Positions 1 to 5,543 of a stretch of DNA of 7,380 nucleotides are shown here, piece by piece. The notes under the pieces are model-generated. The model saw nothing but the letters and a program-made list of their open reading frames with translations, made no database searches and was not told the origin of the DNA. The first letter of the stretch is position 1. Each line of letters opens with the position of its first letter. The stretch comes from Novosphingobium sp. GTDB lineage: Bacteria; Pseudomonadota; Alphaproteobacteria; Sphingomonadales; Sphingomonadaceae. The stretch is taken from the NCBI GenBank assembly GCA_021299075.1, contig JAJTFU010000169.1, positions 1-7,380 of the forward strand, in the 5' to 3' direction. The translations under genes were made by a program, and so were the position numbers.

Positions 1-594
1 GGCCACGGCCATGACGTGATCCTCGATAGCATCGGGCGCCAGGACCTCGTCTAGAAAGCCCCAGTCGCGCATGGTTTCGGCATCGAACAGGTCGCCGGTC
101 ATGACCATGCGCTTGGCCCGCGCCAGGCCCACGGTCTGGATCGCCAGCGGCAAGGCGTGCCACATCAGGTTGATGCCCAGCTTCACCTCGCCATAGCCGA
201 TCCGCGCATCGGGGGTGCCAACGCGAAAGTCGCAGGCCGTGGGGATGCAGGCCCCGCCGCCGGTCGCCACGCCGCGCACCAGGCATAGCGTCGGCTGGTG
301 GATTTCCCGGATAGCGCGGAGCAGCAAGGCCCCGTTTTCGGCCGTGCGGCGCAGTTCAGCCACGCTTGGGACTTCACCGCCCATCCGTCCGATATCGGCG
401 CCGACGCTGAAATCCGGGCAATCGCTGCGGATGATGACCACGCGGGTTTCGGCATCGCCGCGAAAGCGTTCGGCGATCTCGCGCAGGGCGATCAGCATTT
501 CCGGGGTCAGCGCATTGCGCCGGTCCGGTCGATTGAGTGACACGGTGGTAACCGCGCCGTTTTGCTCAATCCGGACGTGGTCGTGGCCGCTCAT
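1..594 (-). CDS. Enoyl-CoA hydratase/isomerase (crotonase) family protein, C-terminus outside window
   Basis: The frame is open from ATG at 594 to the window edge, giving 198 residues of a protein usually about 260 long. The crotonase fold is clear: NRPDRRNAL at residues 21-29, the oxyanion-hole segment FSVGADI at 62-68, and GVATGGGACIPTACDF at 108-123, followed by IGYGEVKLGI at 132-141. Members bind acyl-CoA thioesters and hydrate, isomerise or cleave them in the cytoplasm. Glu136 sits where rat mitochondrial hydratase has Glu164. The position of the second catalytic acid, Glu144 in rat, is Cys116 here, so ordinary syn-hydration is doubtful and an isomerase or other crotonase reaction is possible. 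The start codon overlaps the stop of the upstream cyclase gene as ATGA, which implies one transcript and translational coupling. The family call is firm; the reaction is not known. Confidence 0.9.
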   Translation of the reverse strand, partial: MSGHDHVRIEQNGAVTTVSLNRPDRRNALTPEMLIALREIAERFRGDAETRVVIIRSDCPDFSVGADIGRMGGEVPSVAELRRTAENGALLLRAIREIHQPTLCLVRGVATGGGACIPTACDFRVGTPDARIGYGEVKLGINLMWHALPLAIQTVGLARAKRMVMTGDLFDAETMRDWGFLDEVLAPDAIEDHVMAVA

Positions 595-1264
595 CCCCGA
601 TCGACCAGCGCCACGGCCCGGATCCACCCGGCGCTGGCGCCCTCGATCTTCACCGGGAAGCAGCTGAGCTTGAACCCGTGCGGGGGCAGGGCGGCCAGGT
701 TGGTCAGCTTTTCGATCTGCCAGTAGGGGCGGATGCGGCCGGCCTTGTGGCCTTCCCAGATGATTGCCGGATCGCGCTTTTCGGCCCAGCGGCGGGCGGT
801 GTGGCTGAACGGCGCGTCCCAAGACCAGGCATCGGTGCCGACCACCTCAACCCCGCGCTCGGTCAGCCACAGCGTCGCCTCGGCGCCAAGGCCGACGCCC
901 TGGTCGGTGAACTTCTCGGTGCCGTAAACCGCGCCCGACTGGACCAGCACGATGTCGAGCGGCTGGAGCGCGTAGCCGATCCGGTCCAGCTCCGCCTCGA
1001 CCTGCGCCGCGCTGACCACGGCGCCATGGGGCAGGGCGCTGAAGTCCAGCTTCACGGCCGGGCGGAAGAACCGGTCGAGCGGCGCTTCATCAATGCTTGG
1101 AGCCCTTCGCCATCGGGCAGGTCTTCCTTCTGCAGACCCGGGAAGAACAGCGCGATCTGTTCCCAGCTGGTCTCATGGGTGGTGTAGTGGATCTGCGGCC
1201 GCATCACCGGCGGGTCTGACACCACATCATTGGTGATCGGGATCGAGAGATCGATGAATTGCAT
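591..1264 (-). pseudogene. Cyclase-family (kynurenine formamidase-like) hydrolase, broken by internal deletion and frameshift
   Basis: Two reading frames together make one damaged gene. From ATG at 1264 the first reads MQFIDLSIPI, then about 40 residues typical of the family N-terminus up to DLPDGEG. It then continues out of frame to a TGA at 1054-1052. The second frame carries the family's C-terminal part: IDEAPLDRFFRP, VVGTDAWSWDAPF, IWEGHKAGR and the ending KLSCFPVKIEGASAGWIRAVAL. It stops at 593-591. The family normally has about 30-40 more residues between these parts, including the metal-binding motif HxGTHxDxPxH. That motif is in neither frame. The locus is 674 bases, not a multiple of three, while intact relatives are about 260 codons. 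The downstream fragment can restart at GTG 1055, which overlaps the upstream TGA as GTGA. Intact relatives are metal-dependent hydrolases acting on amides or cyclic substrates. A misassembly is the main alternative. Confidence 0.85.
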
Positions 1265-1275
1265 TTCGCTACCCG

Positions 1276-1310
1276 CCTTGACCTGCTTTCCGTTTACGTC
1301 AAAGGAAAGC
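1276..1310 (+). promoter_or_regulatory. Inverted repeats in 48-bp divergent gap, enclosing the thioesterase ribosome binding site
   Basis: GCTTTCC at 1285-1291 is a perfect inverted partner of GGAAAGC at 1304-1310, with 12 bases between. The right arm overlaps the Shine-Dalgarno sequence AAAGGAA (1301-1307) of the gene starting at 1313. A second, overlapping repeat pairs CCTTGAC (1276-1282) with GTCAAAGG (1298-1305) with one bulged base. As RNA the first could mask the ribosome binding site; as DNA either could be a shared operator for the two divergent genes. The repeats are seen; the function is inference. Confidence 0.35.
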
Positions 1311-1312
1311 CA

Positions 1313-2089
1313 ATGAGCCTTCCCGCAATCCTAGCCGCTGCCCGTCCGACCGCAACCGGTCTTGTCGCCACCATTACCGAGGAGTGGATGCAGGGCCGCA
1401 CCTCCTATGGCGGGCTGTCCTCGGCCCTCGCGCTCGAAGCCGCGCGCCAGGTGGCGGACGACCTTCCGCCGCTGCGCTCGGCCACAATCAACTTCGTCGG
1501 GCCGCTGGCGGACGAGGTGGAGGTTTCCACCCGCGTGCTGCGCCGCGGCCGCAACGCCACCTGGATCCAGGCCGAGGTGACCAGCGAGGCCGGCGTCGGC
1601 CTGACCGCCACCTTCGTCTTCATGGGCCCGGTCGAGAGCAGCCTGCACCTTCACGATGCACCCCCGCCCGCGGGCCTGATCCCGGTCGACGAGGCCGCGG
1701 TGCTGCCCGAACACCTCGGCCCGCTGTTCACCCGCAACTTCGAGCGCCGCTTCGCCCTGCCGCGCACCGAGGACAAGCACCCCGAATTGCTCTGGTGGGT
1801 CCGGCTGAAGGACAAGGTCGGGATCGACCCGATGGTCGAATTGTTGCTCTGCGCCGATGCCCTGCCGCCGGGGGTCATGCCGCTGATGAGCAAGACCACG
1901 GCGGTCAGCTCGATGACCTGGATCGTCAACCTCCTTACGCCTGCGCCCGTCAGCCGCGATGGCTGGTGGCTGCTGCGCGCCGCCGGCAACTATGCCGAAC
2001 ATGGCTGCTCCAGCCAGGACATGGGGATCTGGAACGCCGATGGCGAGGCGATCGCCGCCGGGATGCAATCCATCGCCCTGTTCGGTTAG
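1313..2089 (+). CDS. Acyl-CoA thioesterase, TesB-like double-hotdog family
   Basis: The 258-residue protein has two hotdog halves. The first (about residues 20-105) contains GRTSYGGLSSALALEAA, the glycine turn before the hotdog helix, then strands through LRSATINFVGPL, WIQAEVTSEAG and TATFVFMGP. The second (about 135-258) contains LLLCADALPPGVM, the strand GWWLLRAAGNYAEHG, and SSQDMGIWNADGEAIAAGMQSIALF at the end. Asp182 and Gln252 sit at positions that look like the TesB catalytic Asp and Gln; the third polar residue was not assigned securely. Such enzymes hydrolyse acyl-CoA to free acid and CoA in the cytoplasm. ATG 1313 is chosen over an in-frame TTG at 1259 because AAAGGAA lies 5 bases upstream and the extra residues match nothing in the family. 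It is divergent from the cyclase/crotonase pair, and its stop overlaps the transporter's stop. The acyl group hydrolysed cannot be read from the sequence. Confidence 0.88.
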   Translation: MSLPAILAAARPTATGLVATITEEWMQGRTSYGGLSSALALEAARQVADDLPPLRSATINFVGPLADEVEVSTRVLRRGRNATWIQAEVTSEAGVGLTATFVFMGPVESSLHLHDAPPPAGLIPVDEAAVLPEHLGPLFTRNFERRFALPRTEDKHPELLWWVRLKDKVGIDPMVELLLCADALPPGVMPLMSKTTAVSSMTWIVNLLTPAPVSRDGWWLLRAAGNYAEHGCSSQDMGIWNADGEAIAAGMQSIALFG

Positions 2090-3540
2090 GCGTCATTCAA
2101 CCGCTGGCCGATCACCATTTTGAAGCCGATAAAACCGACCAGCCCCGCCACCGCCGTGCCCACGTGCATCAGCCAGAAGCTGGGCGTGTCCATGGTTGAA
2201 TACCAGCCGCCGATGATCCCCACCGTCTTGTTGGCGGCGAAGAAGGTCAGGTAATAGATCCCCACCACCGTCGCGACGATCGCCTTGGGCGCCACCTTGG
2301 TGAACAGCGCCAGGCTAACCGGCATAATGTGGGCAAAGCCGATCGAGTTGAGCAGGTGGAACATCACCGGCCAGAACAGCCCGATCTTGCCCGTGCCTTG
2401 CGTGATCGCCGCCAGGTAAAGGCATAGCCCGCCGCCGATCACGAAGAAGCTGCCGATGATCATCTTGCCGATCTCGTCCGGCTCCCAGCCGCCCTTGTCG
2501 CTGCGCCATTTCCAGTAGAGCGCGACCGCCGCCAGCATCGAGAAGCTGAGCGCCGCATCGATCGTGATCATGTAGCTGGTGGGCAGCGTCGTGCCGAAGA
2601 AGGTCAGCTGGAACTGCGCGTCCGCCCAGACCAGGTAGGCGTTGAAGATCTGCTGGTTAGTCAGCATGGCCAGCGCCAGGATCGGGATCAGCATCAGCAG
2701 GGCAAAGACCCGCGGCCGGTCAGCCGCAGTGACTGCGGCCAGCAGGCCCAGCGCGACCGCCAGGCCAACTTCGCCCGAAATGCCGATCGCCGCGATCTGC
2801 GGCACCACCGGGCCGAGTAGGAACAGCACGACCAGCGCGGCGGCGGTAAAGCCCAGCAGCCGCTTGCTGTCGATCCCGTCTGCCGAGGCCTTGGCATCGG
2901 CCGCCCGGTCTGCCTTCCCGGCCGTGCCAAAGCCGTAATGCCAGCCCACCTTCTCACCCAGCGTGCCCGAGATCAACGGCGCGATGATCACGCTGACGTT
3001 GATCGCGATGTAGAAGATCTGGAAGGCCATCGCCCGGCGCAGGTCCTTGGGGCCATAGAGCTCACCAACCTGGCTGGCGATATTGCCCTTGAACAGCCCG
3101 ACGCCGACGACCAGCGCCAGCAGGGCAAACAGGAACAGCCCTTCGAAGGCCATCAGGAAATGGCCGATCGCCATCGCCACCGCGCCCGCCAGCAGCGTCG
3201 CCCGCCGGCCCAGCCAGCGGTCGGCAATCAGGCCGCCGGCAATCGGGGTCAGGTAGACCAGGCTCGAATAGTCACCAAAGATGGCAGAGGCGAGCGGCTG
3301 GCCTTCCTTGCCGCCATAGGCCGCGGCTTGCAGCCACTGCAGCCCGATCACCCCGCCGATATTCTCCGGCAGCAGCAGGTACTTGACCATGTAGAGCACC
3401 AGCAGCGTCTGCATGGAATAGTACGAAAACCGCTCACACCCCTCGACAAAGGCCAGGTAACCCAGCCCCTTGGGGTGGCCCAGGAAGGCGCGGTCATGCG
3501 CGGGCAGGTCGAGTTCCGGCGTGGCTTCGGCAGCAGTCAT
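2086..3540 (-). CDS. POT/PTR-family proton-coupled peptide transporter (MFS)
   Basis: This 484-residue inner-membrane protein matches the proton-dependent oligopeptide transporter family in length and layout. The family's helix-1 motif ExxERFxYY is present as Glu33, Glu36, Arg37, Phe38, Tyr40 and Tyr41; it couples proton and peptide binding. The MFS loop signature follows as GLIADRWLGRR, then GVGLFKGNIASQVG, with the conserved helix-4 lysine, and FYIAINVSVIIAPL matching the PTR2-type signature. About 12-14 hydrophobic segments follow, including LTNQQIFNAYLVWADAQF, which resembles the family's helix-7 region. The start at 3540 has a G-rich ribosome binding site (GGGGGGA, about 4 bases upstream). 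The family imports di- and tripeptides with protons; other substrates are known in relatives, so a peptide-like catabolic substrate is possible. It sits downstream of the porin on the same strand but 341 bp away, so it probably has its own promoter. It overlaps the convergent thioesterase by 4 bases. Confidence 0.92.
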   Translation of the reverse strand: MTAAEATPELDLPAHDRAFLGHPKGLGYLAFVEGCERFSYYSMQTLLVLYMVKYLLLPENIGGVIGLQWLQAAAYGGKEGQPLASAIFGDYSSLVYLTPIAGGLIADRWLGRRATLLAGAVAMAIGHFLMAFEGLFLFALLALVVGVGLFKGNIASQVGELYGPKDLRRAMAFQIFYIAINVSVIIAPLISGTLGEKVGWHYGFGTAGKADRAADAKASADGIDSKRLLGFTAAALVVLFLLGPVVPQIAAIGISGEVGLAVALGLLAAVTAADRPRVFALLMLIPILALAMLTNQQIFNAYLVWADAQFQLTFFGTTLPTSYMITIDAALSFSMLAAVALYWKWRSDKGGWEPDEIGKMIIGSFFVIGGGLCLYLAAITQGTGKIGLFWPVMFHLLNSIGFAHIMPVSLALFTKVAPKAIVATVVGIYYLTFFAANKTVGIIGGWYSTMDTPSFWLMHVGTAVAGLVGFIGFKMVIGQRLNDA

Positions 3541-3631
3541 GTCATCCCCCCGGATGGTTTCGTTGGTAACTGGCTACCCGCCATAGTGAACACTGGCAAG
3601 CGGCGGTGGCGGCGCGGCAGCGTGACGCTGA

Positions 3632-3649
3632 AGTTGACACAGTTGACAC
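3632..3649. repeat. Perfect tandem repeat of AGTTGACAC, two copies
   Basis: Two adjacent identical 9-mers lie 92 bp upstream of the transporter start; on the transporter's strand they read GTGTCAACT twice. A 9-bp period puts both copies on nearly the same helical face, which suits an operator for a protein binding direct repeats. The TTGACA inside each copy also resembles a plus-strand -35 box, but no plus-strand gene follows for nearly 1.9 kb. The repeat is certain; regulation is inference. Confidence 0.6.
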
Positions 3650-3755
3650 CTTGTCCGCTTTTTCCAACATCGCGAGAGCCCCAGAAAAGCTGGCGTTCCG
3701 GCGTGAAACAGGTGGTTTGCGCGGCTGGGCGAAGAAAAAACCTGCCCCAGACACA

Positions 3756-3784
3756 CCAAGACCGCGCACTGGGCGCGGCCTTGG
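3756..3784 (-). terminator. Candidate transcription terminator after the porin gene
   Basis: CCAAG plus CCGCGC pairs with GCGCGG plus CTTGG across a single A/C mismatch, with loop ACTGG. Read on the minus strand, this hairpin begins about 100 bases after the porin stop. A run of six T follows only about 15 bases further on (complement of 3735-3740), too far for a textbook intrinsic terminator. A weak or Rho-assisted terminator, or another structured element, is possible. Confidence 0.35.
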
Positions 3785-3881
3785 GAGGTCAGAGCTGGCG
3801 GCAGCGCGACTCATCGCGCAGGGCTGGGCTCGGGCATGGCCGGGAGGATGACAGGTTTTGGCGGGGGTAGGAAAATGGCCG

Positions 3882-5213
3882 TCAAAAATGCGCCGTCGCG
3901 TTGAACGAGATATAGCGCGTGTCGCCGCCCGCCGGAGCGTTGGGCGCACCTTGCAGGAAGTGACCCTTGATCAGGGTCAGCGCGTCGATCTCCAGTTGCA
4001 GGCGCTTCGGCACTGCCCACCAGCGAACGCGGCCTTCGAGCTGGTGGCCGGCGAAGCGGCCCGTGCGGCCGAGCGGGTCACGCACGCCTGTGGTGGCGAA
4101 GGCGTCTGTTGCCGAGGCGAGCCACATTGCGCGGTAGCTGGCGAAGAAATCGAGCCGCTTTGATGGCGCCGCCTCGAACCGCACACCGGGGGTTACGATG
4201 TTGGTGCGGCCAATTGCGTTATAGAGGCCGGCCGGGGCGAGGTCGGCCCGGCGCATCCCGAACAGCGTATCGAACCGGCCATAGCGCGCACCGCCGGAAT
4301 CGCCGCTGGCATAGTCGAACTCGAGCGAGAGCCGCGCGCCGAGCGAGCCGGGGAAGGTGTAGCCGGCATCGGCATGGGTGAACCAGGCGCGCACATCCTT
4401 GCGCGGGGCGGTCGCGGCGAGCGAAGTGCTGGCCCGGCCCCATTGGCCGATCACCTCGACCTCGTGATCGAACTGGCCGGCCTTGGGATCGCGGATCAGG
4501 CGCAGGCCCAGCGTATTAAGCGAGCGGTCTCGGCTGGGGCGTCCTGGCGCGTCGCGCTCACCCAGGTGAAAGAACGTGACCTCGGCCATGGTCCGCCCGA
4601 TCGCCTGGGGCTTGGCGACCAGTCCGCCCCACAGCACCAGGTCAAAGCTTTCGCGGTCCACGGCGACGCGATTGCTGGCGAGGCCCTGCGGATCGTCAGG
4701 CCGCCGGCTCTGCGGCAGGACGTAGATTGCCGTGGCGCTGAGCCCGCTTTTCAGCGTCAGATCAGCGCGCAGGCCGGTGTAGCTGTTGGTGGTGTTGCGA
4801 TAGTCGTCCGCTGCGACAAGCCGTCGCGAGCCCAGGTTGAGCAGCGAGCGCCCCGCCTTGAGCGTAAGCCTACTGCCCGGCCCGAACGGCGCGGTGATAT
4901 CGGTGGCGACATAGGCCGAAACCAATTCGAGCGAATTGACCTCGCCTGTTGTGACTGGGGTGCCCGGCTCCTGGAGGTAGACACGGCTGTCCCACAGTTC
5001 GCCTCCGATGCGCCAGCTATCCTGCCGGTACTCGGCGGCCAGTATGGTTCGGACGTTGAACAGGTTGTCATTGCGATCGAACCCGACCCGTGCCTGGTTC
5101 TCGATTGCCTCGTACCGTACTCGGACGCTGCCCGACAGCAACAGGCCATCATCGGCCTTCGCGCCTTGCGCGGTAAGGGCAAAAGCCGGAATGATCAGAG
5201 CAATCAGACGCAT
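3882..5213 (-). CDS. Alginate-export-family outer-membrane porin
   Basis: The 443-residue precursor begins with a signal peptide (MRLIALIIPAFALTAQGAKA, cleavage probably near residue 20). Alternating amphipathic beta-strands follow to the end: GSVRVRYEAIENQ, RTILAAEYRQDSWRIGGELWDSRVY, LTLKAGRSLLNLGSRRLVAADDYRN, ARLSLEFDYASGD, KRLDFFASYRAMWL and a final HLEG-like strand region ending ISFNATAHF. The terminal phenylalanine is the usual signal for outer-membrane assembly by the BAM complex. The pattern RYE...N..R and GR..LN.GS.RL resembles the alginate-export barrel family (AlgE-like). In non-alginate bacteria these members are general or substrate-specific porins near catabolic genes. ATG 5213 has GGAGGG 3 to 8 bases upstream. 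No alginate genes are nearby, so alginate transport should not be assumed; uptake of an organic substrate fits the context better. Confidence 0.82.
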   Translation of the reverse strand: MRLIALIIPAFALTAQGAKADDGLLLSGSVRVRYEAIENQARVGFDRNDNLFNVRTILAAEYRQDSWRIGGELWDSRVYLQEPGTPVTTGEVNSLELVSAYVATDITAPFGPGSRLTLKAGRSLLNLGSRRLVAADDYRNTTNSYTGLRADLTLKSGLSATAIYVLPQSRRPDDPQGLASNRVAVDRESFDLVLWGGLVAKPQAIGRTMAEVTFFHLGERDAPGRPSRDRSLNTLGLRLIRDPKAGQFDHEVEVIGQWGRASTSLAATAPRKDVRAWFTHADAGYTFPGSLGARLSLEFDYASGDSGGARYGRFDTLFGMRRADLAPAGLYNAIGRTNIVTPGVRFEAAPSKRLDFFASYRAMWLASATDAFATTGVRDPLGRTGRFAGHQLEGRVRWWAVPKRLQLEIDALTLIKGHFLQGAPNAPAGGDTRYISFNATAHF

Positions 5214-5225
5214 ACACCCTCCATC

Positions 5226-5280
5226 AGCCCTGGTGCGCCAGGGTTGCAGCAGGATGACGCTTGAGCGGCATGGCCGCTTA
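5226..5280 (-). promoter_or_regulatory. Two stem-loops in the porin 5' leader
   Basis: CCCTGG (5228-5233) pairs with CCAGGG (5238-5243) around a 4-base loop, extendable by a G-T and an A-T pair. It ends a few bases upstream of the GGAGGG ribosome binding site. AGCGGC (5264-5269) pairs with GCCGCT (5273-5278) around a 3-base loop, extendable by two more pairs. If the transcript starts upstream of 5280 on the minus strand, both would fold in the leader and could stabilise the mRNA or bear on ribosome access. Confidence 0.35.
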
Positions 5281-5344
5281 CAGCCGGGAGGTCATCTTGC
5301 CCCGACGCCCTGCTGATTAGCGTCAGCACCGACGGGCAGCAAGG

Positions 5345-5374
5345 CATAGAACACCGCGTGATCGCCAAGCTCAA
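5345..5374 (-). promoter_or_regulatory. Weak candidate promoter for the porin gene
   Basis: Read on the minus strand, TTGAGC (5374-5369) and TCTATG (5350-5345) are 18 bases apart, a poor but possible -35/-10 pair. It would give a leader of about 130 bases containing both hairpins and the TGCTGA/TCAGCA repeat. Alphaproteobacterial promoters are hard to call by eye. Confidence 0.2.
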
Positions 5375-5543
5375 ACTTGTCCGTGCCACAATGTAGCGTC
5401 CGATGCGGGCGAGGTCGGCCTTGCTGGCCAGCACTATCGCCAGTTTACGCCATGTGCGGGAGGCTGGATGGCTAGCGTGGACGGTGCTGGCTCTTCGTAA
5501 CTTCCACCAGGAAGAGCGCAGCAGACTGTGATGAGGATATGGA

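Larger units (their letters stand above)
3541..3881. other. 341-bp intergenic region between porin and transporter genes
   Basis: No convincing gene lies here. Open frames exist on both strands, as expected at this GC content, but none has a credible ribosome binding site with protein-like content. The stretch holds a tandem 9-bp repeat (3632-3649), a hairpin of two stems separated by one mismatch (3756-3784), a perfect 6-bp hairpin GCGCGA/TCGCGC with loop CTCA (3804-3819), and an A6 run at 3735-3740. It should contain the porin's transcription end and the transporter's promoter, both on the minus strand. No clear minus-strand -35/-10 pair was found. Confidence 0.6.
5214..5543. other. 330-bp divergent intergenic region, no gene recognised
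   Basis: This region separates the divergent porin and SDR genes and should hold both promoters. It contains two hairpins in the porin leader, a spaced inverted repeat TGCTGA/TCAGCA with 6 bases between (5311-5328), a perfect 12-bp palindrome TGCTGGCCAGCA (5422-5433), and CTTCC/GGAAG with a 4-base loop (5501-5514) ahead of the SDR. The two TGCTG...CAGCA elements share half-sites and could be operators. A plus-strand open frame (5397-5530) reads 44 codons without a start or a recognisable family; a gene remnant cannot be excluded. Confidence 0.5.

Noticed and set aside
215..1187. Plus-strand open frames of 150 and 169 codons
   Set aside because: They are antisense to the crotonase and cyclase genes, which have recognisable family motifs on the minus strand.
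1259..1312. TTG start extending the thioesterase by 18 residues
   Set aside because: ATG 1313 has a well-placed ribosome binding site, and the extra residues would overlap the divergent gene's start.
1331..2199. Long open frames of 245 and 271 codons overlapping the thioesterase
   Set aside because: They are composition-biased (Gly/Arg/Ala-rich) shadows of the thioesterase coding frame.
3634..3670. TTGACA-16-CAACAT promoter-like pair on the plus strand
   Set aside because: No plus-strand gene follows until 5544; TTGACA is simply part of the tandem repeat.
3735..3740. A6/T6 run as a classical intrinsic terminator tail
   Set aside because: It is about 15 bases from the nearest stem, too far for the usual hairpin-plus-U arrangement; kept only as a weak terminator candidate.
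2938..3870. 310-codon plus-strand open frame
   Set aside because: It lies mostly antisense to the transporter, is rich in Arg, Gln and Asp without domains, and has no ribosome binding site. It is a high-GC shadow.
3542..3949. 135-codon minus-strand frame filling the intergenic region
   Set aside because: It has no recognisable family and a low-quality Arg/Ala/Ser-rich content. It overlaps the end of the porin and spans hairpins and a tandem repeat. It is more likely non-coding.
4374..5264. 296-codon plus-strand open frame
   Set aside because: It is antisense to the porin, whose signal peptide, beta pattern and terminal Phe are clear; no family is recognisable in the antisense frame.
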